From positions 819,501-883,500 of the forward strand of contig CM022671.1 of NCBI GenBank assembly GCA_012295275.1: DNA of 64,000 nt. Reading direction: 5' to 3'. The position numbers and the translations under genes are program-made. This document shows positions 53,001 through 64,000 of the stretch, in pieces. The notes beneath the pieces were generated by a model. It was given only the letters and a program-made list of their open reading frames with translations, was not told the DNA's origin and searched no databases. Numbering within the stretch: the first letter of the stretch is position 1; each line of letters opens with the position of its first letter. Source of the stretch: Chrysomallon squamiferum. Taxonomy: Eukaryota > Mollusca > Gastropoda > Neomphalida > Peltospiridae.

Positions 53001-56000
53001 AACCTCAAACCTAATTCTGTACCAGCGTCCATCCACCAATCCTTCTGCCTTGAATTCAGCGAAATTATCTGTGTATTTCTTCACAATGAGGAAACTGTAT
53101 TTATGATTAAGTGACTGAACAGCCAGCCTGACTGTAGATAAGCCACTCTGAGAATCTTCAAAACCATGCCAGTGTATTTTAAGTTTCCGTTTTGTAAGAA
53201 CATGCTGACCAATTCGAAGACCTTCTATTGTGAGATCTCCACGTTTGGGTGGTGTTGTATCCAGCACTGTTCCCTTGGAAACAGCTGTAGTCACATGTCC
53301 CAGATAATCATAAGCTGTCCAACATAAATTACTTTAATTAAAGAATTTAATATTTGTGTAACAATTTAAATCAAAATGTTTACAAAATTGTAATATTCAT
53401 CATAATGTTACTTTTACATATTAATTTTATACATTTAAATTTAAATTAAGAACAAATATATATAAAATAAAGTTTGTCATACATTTTTAACTGTATTTTA
53501 GATTTTTCTAATTAAAAAATGGTAATGTGATATAATGTTTTTTTTAATTAATATAATTGTTTTTAATAATTTTTTAATTTTTTATTATTATTATTATTTT
53601 CTCAAAGAAACATGGTTATATTTCACTTGTGATTATTTTAAGTAACCAACCTTTAACAGTGGCATAAAAGGTTTGTCCATTATTAAGTGTAAGATTCCAC
53701 ATGGAGCCACTAGTTGCCATGCCAACACTATGGAAAGGAATGACATCTCCAGAGTTTGGGACACTTCCTGTGGATGTGAGATTTTAAATATGACAAAAAA
53801 TAATTTCTTTTTGAAAACAAAACCTCAAGCAGCATTGAGTAGAGATATTCAGGCATGTTACAATTCATACAATCATATAAACAAAAAATAATAAATACCA
53901 GAAACTGCAAATGAGATAAAACTTGTAAACAAAACACAATAAAATATATTACAGAAATAGCTCCACTACATATTAAATTTTAATTAGAAATTAATTAGAA
54001 ATAAGCTTAAAATAAAAAATAAATATGTCTTACCAAGACCTAAAGCATAACCTGCAATACCAGATTCTGATGGTATTTTAACATATTTCTCAATATCAGA
54101 GAAACCATTCCATGCAACAGTCAGTGTAGTTTTATCAGTTATAAAACCATTGCTTTGTCCAGAAACAACAACATTTCCTGGTTCTGGTGGATCATCGTCT
54201 ACAACAAAACCATTGCTGCATCCAGAAAATGATTCCAGGTTTTCTGTGGAAAATTCTCTGTTGACCACTGATGATTTGACTTGACCACAAATAAAATGTA
54301 GTTTACGATTTTGTAAATATACTTTTCTGAAGCTGACCACACCACCAACAGTTTGAACAGTAGAGATGCATCTACTGTCAGCAGAGCAGTCATCAGGAAT
54401 TGTTTTGTTTGTCATCAAGTACCAAGTCACATTTCTGTTGGCAGTATTTGTGAGAACTCCCCCAATCAGAGTGTCTGTAGTTACAAAATTGACTTCCTTT
54501 GTGTGTAAGAATTCCAGACTTGCTGAGTCAAGATGTTGACTTTTAATCAGATTTGAAGCTTTTTCAGTATCAACATCATTTGTATTGACATCATATATGA
54601 CGTGATTCTCATAGTCATGAATGTTTTGGGCTAAAGTAACTGACTGACAAACTGTATCAGAAAAGGAAGATGAACAGATAACTTTTGAACACAAAAACAT
54701 TTGTTGGTAACCATGGACAAACATAGGAATGCAAGTTTTGTACTGAAAATGGAAGTCATGATAAAAAATGATTAAAGATTTAAGAATATGAATGTTATAC
54801 ACATTAAATGTCAAAAACAAATCTGTAATCAAAATAACATTATAGACAGAAATATGAGACTAATGCTGTGTTATTACAATAACTTACAGTAAAATATTTC
54901 CATTTAAAAAATCTGGTGATGATAAAAATTTAAAATACTATGAATACAAAATCATTAAGATGAACATGCATATGGAACAAAACACTTGTTCTAAAAATTT
55001 GCCAACAATCTCACCATCACTGCAGTTTGTAGAAACCCTTGTTCTGTGTTAACTGGTGTTACTGGATTCTGTCCACTTTGCTGTTTGGCAATGTACCACT
55101 GTAATATTCCCAAAGTATCATTAGCTTGACATACAGCATCAACCTTTACAGACACTTGTGTACAGCTTGCAGTCTCAGCCAGTATTGATGCATCAACATC
55201 AACAATCCTTGGTTTCTTCACAACAAAAACTCCATTTGATGATTTTCTGTTAAGACAGGTTTTTTCAAAACAAGGTTGAATGTTGGCCTTTATCAAAGTG
55301 TTTTGAGGTAAAGAGAGTGTGTTCCACATGTAATTTCTTCTTGTAGCATGGACTACTGTACTGACTATTTCACTAGTACAGTTATCCGAGGTATTTCTGC
55401 ATGCGATTTCATCAAGAGATATTACAAAATGAGTTATATATGTTTCCAGTAAACCTTTTACATCCCAGTGCATTGAATACTGAAAATCAGAAGCCTGAAA
55501 GTCAATGTCATTTACACACTGCTTCACAAAGCCTTCAATGGAAACTGTATTAGAGACTGGAGGTTGTAACAAGAATTCTGCATCTGATTCAGTTGGTAGA
55601 AATGATAATGAGTGAGTGTCAGTGACATCATTTCTTAAAATGACTGCACTGTGTGATGAAACTGCGGATTTAACAAGATGAGGCCAGCCTTTGTTTAGAA
55701 ACAATGTGTGTTCCATTCCAACAACAAGCTGAGTCAGTTTAAAACCATACAGTTTGTTGTCTTTTATTAGAGGAAAGAGCTGTTCATTTGCTTTGGTATC
55801 ATTGTTACATCCTTGTCCATCATATACATCAATAAGATAATCTTCATCTTTGTCAGCTATGATCATAAAACCATCAGATGAAGATATAATTGTTCCTCCA
55901 GAACTTTGAGCTTTGATGGAAGCATAATATTTCTTGTTTGTTTTCAGTCCAGTGGAACTTACGCAAACAGGATTTTGATTTGTCTTGATGAAATGAAAGA

Positions 56001-59000
56001 CATCATCTTGGTAAGGCTGTTTTCCTATTCCAACATAAAAAGTAACATTCTGATGATGGAAGAAACCTTCCCAGGACAAACACGACTGGTGAAAAGCTGT
56101 ATGAAAATCAACATCAATTAGTGTGTCTGGATTCTGAGGATCCACATCAAAGATTGTAGCATTTCCAGGTGGAAGCCTGGAAGGAAGTTTAATGGTTTCT
56201 GTTTTCACCACTGTAAAGTGACCAGCAGTGTTGTAGACATAAAGTTCAAAATAAAAAGGAAGATTTTGTGTCATGTCATCTTTGTGCAGTTTCTTTAGTG
56301 GATATTCAACACATCCAGCAAATCCATCCATTTGACATTTCTGTAAAACATGTCTTGGTGTTTGGAGAATGGGAGTGAGGTATTCATCATTTACACCTAG
56401 AAATAAATTAAATATTACAGTATTTACCAATAGTAGTAGAAAATTCATACTGGCTTTATGAAGTATAAATAGTAAATATGTGGACAAAATTCACTGTATT
56501 AAATATATTGGATCAAGAAACCTTTTAATAAACGCTTCTGTGTATTCTAAACAGGTTTATTTAACTTTAATCAGAATAGCTCTACGAACAAATATAAAAG
56601 AATCTAAGTTCACTAAATAGGAAAATTATGATAGATCAACTATAAGCACTTCATTATATGAAATTGTTTCTTATTACAAAACCAGAAACTTTAACATACC
56701 AATTCTGAAGAGCACTGTAAAGTTGTTGCCAGTTTCTTCATGATCTTTAATGCTGCTGTTTGTCCAGGTAACTATCATCTTGTTATTTCTTACTGTGGGC
56801 TGCAACTTTTCTGTTATTTGTGGTGGTGTTTCATCTATCATGACAGGTCCAAGTACAACATCTGATGTCAAACCAGCTTTGTTTACAATCCTCATGAAGA
56901 TGTAAAATAAAGAAGTTGTTGTAAAACCAGAATGCAGAAGATGAAAAAATTCTTTTCCATGTGTTGATTGATAAGATCTTACTGAAGGAGCATTGACCTG
57001 AGACTTGTCATCACCAACACCAACAAGATAATCTCTGATCTGACTTTGTGACTCGTTAGTCTTCCACTGCAGGTAAATTTTGTCTGAAGGAAGATAAATA
57101 ACAGACTCGTTATTCAGTACTGATAAAGTGGAACACAAGTTTTCTGAAGTGTCATTGTCTTTTATAACAGCTTCTGTAGGCAAAGCATTGATGTAACCAA
57201 GACTTTCCTGGTTTCTGCATTTTTTCTGACAAGAAGGCATCTGCTGTAATTCTCTTAAAGTCATATTTTTATCAACATACAAAGCTCTACCATCTCTACA
57301 CCAGAGACCTCTGTGTATGTGTCCATTCTTCATCTGAATGTCTCTTATCAAAGGAGCTGTGGTATCTTTTGTGATTCCATCAGAGCAGACAACATTGGAG
57401 GGTTCCATGGCATTGTTATATGCAACAACAGAAGAGAAAAACAGTCCACTATCTGGAAATTTTATTTTAATCTGTGGATCAAATGTCTTGTAGATGGTAG
57501 ATGTGTTAGTATCATATTTTGTAAATTCTTCAAAAGTCAGACATTGTTTTGCTAGAGCCACAAGATAAAATCTGATTCCACTTTCATGATCGATGAAGCC
57601 GTGCATGTTGATGTTGATGTAGTCTTCACTTGTGTAATCAATGTCTGGTCCGTCTGGTGAACCTTCACGTACAACACCTGCAACAGGTGGTGATGCATCT
57701 ATGAGGATGTCTAGATGATACACAGACTTCAACATGGCCTCATTAGTTGCTGTCAGTGTGAAGTAATATTCCCTGTTGTGTTTTCCTGTGTTTGTGTTTT
57801 TCTCGATCAAACTGTTCAGTTTTACAGTGTAGTTGAAATAGGCACATGGACCAATTGATGGACAGTAGCAGTGCTGATCTGATTTGCATTTATTCTGAAA
57901 AAAAACAAAAAAATAATATACCCAAAAGAAAATTTTATTAAAGCAGAAAAAGAGAGAGGATTTAAAATAATATTTACTTCATAAGATAAACCAGATGAAT
58001 TTATCAAATAATTTCATGTACTATTTATATTAGAGCATATCTGCTAGAATTTTGATAAAAAGAAAATGTATTCTGACAGTTTTATTGTTATATTTATATA
58101 CATCGTCAAACTTACTTTAGGTACATCTTTAATAACAGGCAATGCTCCTTGTCCAATTTCAGTTTTGTTCTGTTGAGTTCCCAGAAACCATTCTATTGTT
58201 CTGATACCACTGTGTGGATCTTTAGCTTCAAACTGCAGCAACATATGTGACAGGTCTGTACTGTGGTGGACATACAACCCATTGTTACCTTTCCGTACAA
58301 GCCACATGTTTTTAACATCAGGAACTGTTCTGTCTATGTGCACTGTCACATTTTCACTCAGTCTGTTTTCCATGACATCTTCAGCTGTGATGATAAACGT
58401 GTATGTGTCACCATCTGACAAACTCAGATTCAAACAGACTGATTCATCCTCAAAGTCAGTCACATACTTCTGTGGAGAGAATGGACCATGGTTTAAGGAA
58501 TAGGAATATAAGAATCGTGTCAAACCATGTATATTCCTGGTTCCATTTACAGGAAGTTTGCCAGTAAGTTGATCATACACTCCAGTGATTGCATTGTTGA
58601 CATCAGGTCTGATAGGAGCTAACAAATTGTTTTTAATGTAGTAAGAATTATAATATCTGTTTTTCCACTTCACACAAACTGATCTGTGATTCACCTGCCA
58701 TTTGTAGTTTGTCACTTTAGATGATGATGACACAAGTAGAGGATTTCTTGTGTTAATTTTAATAGTTGAGTTTTCATCAAACAGAACAAATCGTCTGGCA
58801 AATTTCACATTGCCAGCATTGTCATGAACTTCAAGCATGACACAGAATAAAGCAGGAGATTTTGGAAGAACAAAAGATACATTAATAGATTTTGGGTAAT
58901 AAACTTCTTTTTTTTCAGTGGTGGGTTTAAACTTTNNNNNNNNNNNNNNNNNNNNNNNNNNNNNNNNNNNNNNNNNNNNNNNNNNNNNNNNNNNNNNNNN

Positions 59001-62000
59001 NNNNNNNNNNNNNNNNNNNNNNNNNNNNNNNNNNNNNNNNNNNNNNNNNNNNNNNNNNNNNNNNNNNNNNNNNNNNNNNNNNNNNNNNNNNNNNNNNNNN
59101 NNNNNNNNNNNNNNNNNNNNNNNNNNNNNNNNNNNCTTTAATGCTGCTGTTTGTCCACGTAACTATCATCTTGTTATTTCTTACTGTGGGCTGCAACTTT
59201 TCTGTTATTTGTGGTGGTGTTTCATCTATCATGACAGGTCCAAGTACAACATCTGATGTTAAACCAGCTTTGTTAACAATCCTCATGAAGATGTAAAATA
59301 AAGAAGTTGTTGTAAAACCAGAATGCAGAAGATGAAAAAATTCTTTTCCATGTGTTGATTGATAAGATCTCACTGAAGGAGCATTGACCTGAGACTTGTC
59401 ATCACCAACACCGACAAGATAATCTCTGATCTGACTTTGTGACTCGTTAGTCTTCCACTGCAGGTAAATTTTGTCTGAAGGAAGATAAATAACAGACTCG
59501 TTATTCAGTACTGATAAAGTGGAACACAAGCTTTCTGAAGTGTCATTGTCTTTTATTAGAGTTTCTGTAGGTAAAGCCTTGATGTATCCAAGGCTTTCCT
59601 GATTTCTGCATTTTTTCTGACAAGAAGGCATCTGCTGTAGTTCTATTAAAGTCATATTTGTATCAACATACAAAGCTCTACCATCTCTACACCACAGACC
59701 TCTGTGTATGTGTCCATTCTTCATCTGAATGTCTCTTATCAAAGGAGCTGTGGTATCTTTTGTGATTCCATCAGAGCAGACAACATTGGAGGGTTCCATG
59801 GCATTGTTATATGCTACTACAGAAGAGAAAAACAGTCCACTATCTGGAAATTTTATTTTAATCTGTGGATCAAATGTCTTGTAGATGGTAGATGTGTTAG
59901 TATCATATTTTGTAAGTTCTTCTAATGTCAGACATTGCTTTGCTAAAGCCACAAGATAAAATCTGATTCCACTTTCATGATCGATGAAGCCGTGCATGTT
60001 GATGTTGATGTAGTCTTCACTTGTGTAATCAATGTCTGGTCCGTCTGGTGAACCTTCACGTACAACACCTGCAACAGGTGGTGATGCATCTACGAGGATG
60101 TCTAGATGATACACAGACTTCAACATGGCCTCATTAGTTGCTATCAGTGTGAAGTAATATTCCCTGTTGTGTTTTCCTGTGTTTGTGTTTTTCTCGATCA
60201 AACTGTTCAGTTTTACAGTATAGTTGAAATAGGCACATGGACCAATTGATGGACAGTAGCAGTGCTGATCTGATTTGCATTTATTCTGAAAAAAAACATA
60301 AAATAATAATATACCCAAGTGAAAATTTCATTAAAGCAGAAACAGAGAGAGGATTTAAAATAATATTTACTTCATAAGCTAAACCAGATGAATTTATCAA
60401 ATAATTTCATGTACTATTTATATTAGAGCATATCTGCTAGAATTTTGATTAAAAAAAATGTATTCTGACAGTTTTATTGTTATATTTATATAAATCGTCA
60501 AACTTACTTTAGGTACATCTTTAATAACAGGCAATGCTCCTTGTCCAATTTCAGTTTTGTTTTTCTGAGTTCCCAGAAACCATTCTATTGTTCTGATACC
60601 ACTGTGTGGATCTTTAGCTTCAAACTGCAGCAACATATGTGACAGGTCTGTACTGGGGTGGACATACAACCCATTGTTACCTTTCCTGACAAGCCACATG
60701 TTTTTAACATCAGGAACTGTTCTGTCTATGTGCACTGTCACATTTTCTCTCAGTCTGTTTTCCATGACATCTTCAGCTGTGATGATAAAAGTGTATGTGT
60801 CACCATCTGACATACTCAGATTCAAACAGACTGATTCATTCTCAAAGTCACTCACATACTTCTGAGCAGAGAATGGACCATGGTTTAAGGAATAGGAATA
60901 TGAGAATCTTGTCAAACCATGTAGATTCCTGGTTCCATTTACAGGAAGTTTGCCAGTAAGTTGATCATACACTCCAGTGATTGCATTGTTGACATCAGAT
61001 CTGATAGGAGCTAACAAATTGTTTTTCATGTAGTAAGAATTATAATATCTGTTTTTCCACTTCACACAAACTGATCTGTGATTCACCTGCCATTTGTAGT
61101 TTGTCACTTTAGATGATGTTGACACAAGTAGAGGATTTCTTGTGTTAATTTTAATAGTTGAGTTATTATCAAACAGAACAAATCGTCTGGCAAATCTCAC
61201 ATTGCCAGCATTGTCATGAACTTCAAGCATGACACAGTATAAAGCAGGAGATTTTGGAAGAAGAAAAGTTACATTCTTCTTTAAGTTTCCAAATACATTT
61301 TTAAGAGGAGGATTCAGACTTCCTTTGTCAACTTCTAACACTGATCCCATTTGTTTGATATCATGTATCTCTATAACAAACTTTTTAATACCAGATGCAT
61401 GTTTTGGTGAAGCACTTTTTGGCCAAGGATCTTTCCAACCATCTCCAAGTAAAACTGTGATGTTTCCTGTTCTAGTAATTCTTTTATCAAGCTCAATTAG
61501 TGTTTTGTTACATGGTGCAGTCTTATCAGATAAACAGTGTACTGGTTTCTTATTGTCATATTTAAGACACAAAGTCTTTGTCTTAGTCTGGGGAGTGAAT
61601 TCTTCAAATCCTTTTGAAGTCATTCCAAAATCAAAATACTGGAAGAAACCTCCTGATGATATTTCATACATGACACACAATCTGAAAACAAGTAGATTAA
61701 CTTCATCCTTCATTTTATGTTGTTGTTTATTTACTCATACACAATATTCATCTTTGCTAGAAAATATTTTTTTCTTAGTGTTATCATCTACATATCTGCT
61801 TCTACATTTGTTATCTCTTATTATAATTCAGTTTTACATTATACAGAAATGATTTAATATTTGTGATGGGTTTCAAACTAGCTGTAATCACTTACATCCT
61901 AATTATTATATTTTAAAGAAATATTATTTTCTATTTTAAATTTCATATCAGTGTATATAAAAGTTAGAAAGAGATTAAGATTTTTGATCATTACAAAATC

Positions 62001-63967
62001 AGAAAAGAAATTAGAACATATTATTACAAAATCTAAATATTTAAAAACAAGTGTTTTTACCTTTGTCCATTTTGTAAGCTCTGGTTTACATTCAAAGACA
62101 TGTGACAGTTCATGCTTTCAGAAGGTTTTCTGTTGTTTATTCTAACATTGCAGTTTCCACCTCCTTTCAGTGGTATCCTCTGTAACTGATGATGTTGACC
62201 TGAAATATTTGACATATCTAATATTTTTTAGATTATGTTTAAAAAATGGTAAATACCTATAAAATGAAATGAGCAATTCATTAAATTTCAGGACAAATAA
62301 TGGTAACTGAATGAACAATTGATATTTAGTAACATCTGAAATATTTTAATATTAACAATAACTCATAAATTCCTTGATTAACTCTGATTTGACAGATGCA
62401 GAATGACACTTGACTGGCTGTTTACTGATTTACATATCACAGACAGGAGAGCAGATACCATGACCTTTGACATTCATTTGCTGGAATGGAAAAGAGCCCC
62501 ACACTAAGTTGGACTGATTATCTAAAATATCATGTCTCTATCTATACTTTCATCTCAGAGTGGAATCTAATTAATTATGTGACTTACCATTAAGCAATTC
62601 CACAAACACTCTCACTGTTCCACTCACAATCCCAGTAATGGTTGATGTATCCTTGATGTAAACTGGAAATGGTTTACTTTGATTTATTTTGTTTATGAAG
62701 GTTGCATAAACAGTAAAATTGAGAAGCTTGTTGGGCTGAATGTTGGTGTAGGTGCTGCTTTCGTGTTCACAGTTGGTAATCTTTCCTGAAGTTGAATTCA
62801 CAGTCTGACCAGATTTGTCTTCCACTGACATTCTACATGTCATCAAATCTGGTAGTGCTGTCACTGAAATTATAGAAAAACATAAAGTGTCTTCACACTG
62901 GATTGTAATATACATTATATTAATAATTTATTAAACATATTACCTTTCCATAAAATTTGTGTTATTGTGATTGTCATTACAACATTTTCACATATAAAAA
63001 ATAAATAAATACATACAAGTAAATAAATGCATACATACATATATAACATATAAAGATTCATGGCAGTGTGTGTGTGTGTGTGTGTGTGAAGATTTTGTCA
63101 TGAACCATGAACTAAAGCAATGAAAAATATTTGATATTTAAACTAACAGTCACATTTGGTGAAAGCTGAAGTTTCCACTTTCCTGAAACCTTTACGACAT
63201 TTGCAAGATGAAGTTAACTGATTTGAACAGTCTCCAGGCCAACACCATCTTTTGTTCCAGGAACATGTGGCTATAAATCAGAGGAATAAAAAGTACATTA
63301 AAAAATAAATAAAGAAACAAACAACTTAAAACACACACACACACACACACACACATTTAAGTACGTCCATCCATCCATATATACCTATGTAGAAACAAAT
63401 ACACACAGAACCACACACACAAACACACACACACACCTAGATACATGTACACACACACACACACACAAACAAGGATATATACATGTGTACATCCATATAT
63501 TTAATCGCATATGGAATATTTTGTTTTACTTCTGAGATAATGAAGTACATTATAAATCAGTCTGAACAATTTGCAATCAAAACACACATTTTTAATATTT
63601 ATATCTTTGTTCTAATGTATGTACAAACATACATACATACATTCAATAAATATATATATATTAGTAGAGATGACATTTAAATATAAAAGTACAATTTTGT
63701 TTTCAAAAATGGGGAAAAAGAACATAATATACATAAATTAATTAATTATTTAATTAATTATAATAATATAAACTAGTAATCTGTAATGTATATTTTATCA
63801 AACAGGATATTTAAAACTCAGACAATTACCTGAGCATGTTTTGCTGTGCTGAGTTGGCCAGTATAAAGAATGTTTGACATCAGAACCTTTATCTTCACAA
63901 CGTTCACAGGTTACATCTTGTCGTGAGCTGCATATTTCTTTCTGACAGTGGTGTAAGCTGGAACACC
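47029..63967 (-). CDS. Giant extracellular protein of Fn3-like repeats (5' end outside window)
   Basis: I do not recognise a named orthologue. Minus-strand exons, upstream first: 63967-63830, 63270-63148, 62863-62588, 62199-62061, 61681-60508, 60285-gap, gap-58116, 57894-56700, 56396-55015, 54742-54034, 53767-53651, 53314-53004 (or 52992), 52696-52589, 52341-52188, 51962-51779, 51603-49981, 49736-48444, 48121-47606, 47294-47029. That is about 3,900 visible codons. The part nearest the start is Cys-rich (CQKEICSSRQDVTCERCE, then WCWPGDCSNQ and CKCRKGF). The rest is about 20 beta-sandwich, Fn3-like units. Each unit runs from V-W-x-GF-D-x-ESGI, through NG-x-x-Y and N-x-AGL-S, to SDG-F-x-VD-x-TPP. 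NxS/T sites are abundant. The protein ends SGFSRRQ with no membrane segment, so it is probably secreted. A one-base frame break lies near 50360. Function unknown; adhesion or matrix roles are only a guess. Confidence 0.8.
50340..50376 (-). other. One-base frame break inside an Fn3-like exon
   Basis: Coming from the upstream side, the frame reads RRFQWSIGLRGQKVGYP and soon loses similarity to the repeat. The frame one base later picks up with EDRKWVIPYSSLKSDPVW and carries the next repeat (NVTYCLPSNTSLTNGQEY, VDSTPPRIRRG). Both frames are open across about 35 bases around 50360, and no splice signals fit an intron. A single-base insertion in the assembly or a real mutation explains it. Confidence 0.75.
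52412..52848. repeat. 29-bp direct repeat in two introns flanking one Fn3-like exon
   Basis: TATGCTTGTGTTTAACTCAA and the next nine bases occur at 52412-52440 and again at 52820-52848, a spacing of 408 bases. They sit in the introns on either side of the exon at 52589-52696. Confidence 0.85.
56745..58885 (-). repeat. Copy A of a 2.1-kb internal duplication in the Fn3-like gene
   Basis: This block holds most of one exon, its intron and most of the next exon, and matches 59136-61276 at a constant offset of 2391-2392 bases. The intron is also conserved, so the duplication is recent. Differences cluster, for example FEEFTKYD against LEELTKYD and NALPTEAVIKD against KALPTETLIKD. At its upstream (right) end, past 58885, similarity stops abruptly inside the exon: here the frame reads EKKEVYYPKSINVSF, in copy B PLKNVFGNLKKNVTF. 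Confidence 0.93.
58936..59135. other. Assembly gap of exactly 200 N
   Basis: The run of 200 N is a placeholder. It falls between the two copies of the duplication and inside coding exons on both sides. The missing part must hold the end of the copy B exon (about 45 bases plus a donor), an intron, and the upstream part of the copy A exon, which in copy B extends about 400 bases further. The true gap is therefore probably longer than 200 bases. Confidence 0.95.
59136..61276 (-). repeat. Copy B of the 2.1-kb internal duplication in the Fn3-like gene
   Basis: Partner of 56745-58885. It begins directly at the gap and ends inside the exon 61681-60508. Splice sites and phases are the same as in copy A, and both copies stay open, so each adds about four Fn3-like units to the protein. 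The boundary motifs seen are VDASPPVAGVV, KDTTAPLIRD, IDETPPQITE and IDRTVPDVKN. Confidence 0.93.
62385..62515 (+). repeat. Degraded dispersed repeat, mollusc-type (tentative)
   Basis: Within an intron of the Fn3-like gene is a GC-richer block reading ATCACAGACAGGAGAGCAGA, TACCATGACCTTTGACATTC, then TGCTGGAATGGAAAAGAGCC. From memory this closely follows a short repeat abundant in gastropods and bivalves. It also resembles the block at 12745-12905. The assignment was not checked against a database. Confidence 0.4.
63069..63088. repeat. GT dinucleotide microsatellite
   Basis: Ten GT units in an intron of the Fn3-like gene. Further CA runs lie at about 63331-63356 and 63409-63470 in the next intron. 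Confidence 0.85.
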
Positions 63968-64000
63968 CTGAAATATTAAAAAGCACTGAGTAATCTGTGT

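Noticed and set aside
56745-61276. Two uncollapsed haplotypes as the sole explanation of the 2.1-kb duplication
   Set aside because: The copies part abruptly into unrelated coding sequence at 58885/61276, which haplotypes would not be expected to do. It cannot be fully excluded without read depth.
61229-61852. Long plus-strand open frame (207 codons) opposite the Fn3-like gene
   Set aside because: It is antisense to a well-supported exon with splice sites and domain similarity. Its protein has no recognisable features and its tail is AT-rich intron.
1-64000. tRNA, rRNA or other structured RNA genes
   Set aside because: No tRNA A/B-box pair or rRNA core was recognised by eye. A covariance-model search (tRNAscan-SE, Infernal) would be needed to be certain.

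Overview
This window is nuclear DNA from an invertebrate animal, most likely a lophotrochozoan and probably a mollusc. The genes are split by many short AT-rich introns with GT..AG ends. Introns and spacers are full of AAT, CA, TA and poly-A tracts. Two degraded elements resemble, from memory, a dispersed repeat common in gastropods and bivalves. The species cannot be named from sequence alone.

Layout, left to right. KIN/KIN17 (+, 1079-5335, 10 coding exons). FAF1 (+, 8130-12021, one tiny exon plus one 2-kb exon). IFT20 (-, 13705-15259, 4 exons). A KCTD10/KCTD13/TNFAIP1-type BTB adaptor (+, 16964-19736, 5 exons). UBE3B, a HECT ubiquitin ligase (+, 21767-35619, 30 exons). TWNK, the mitochondrial replicative helicase Twinkle (-, 38244 to 44309 or 44697, 13 exons). 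Last is a very large secreted or extracellular gene (-, 47029 to beyond the right edge) built of Fn3-like repeats. It carries a 2.1-kb internal duplication (period about 2391 bp) next to a 200-N assembly gap. Exons were joined by hand from splice signals and reading phase. The first six genes give full-length products close in size to the human proteins.

The genes are mostly housekeeping and do not form one pathway, though FAF1, the KCTD adaptor and UBE3B all act in ubiquitin-dependent turnover. The most informative signal is gene order. IFT20 and the KCTD gene are divergent neighbours, and UBE3B follows. In human, IFT20 is beside TNFAIP1 and UBE3B is beside KCTD10, and TNFAIP1 and KCTD10 are paralogues, so this looks like the single ancestral block that vertebrates duplicated and then partly lost.

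Other points: near-complete intron loss in FAF1; a six-copy 92-bp array that copies an exon end and its splice donor in UBE3B; a second array running into a UBE3B splice acceptor; an open reading frame out of phase upstream of TWNK; cysteines in TWNK that recall the primase zinc ribbon; and a one-base frame break in the Fn3-like gene. I found no recognisable tRNA, rRNA, CRISPR array or intact transposon.
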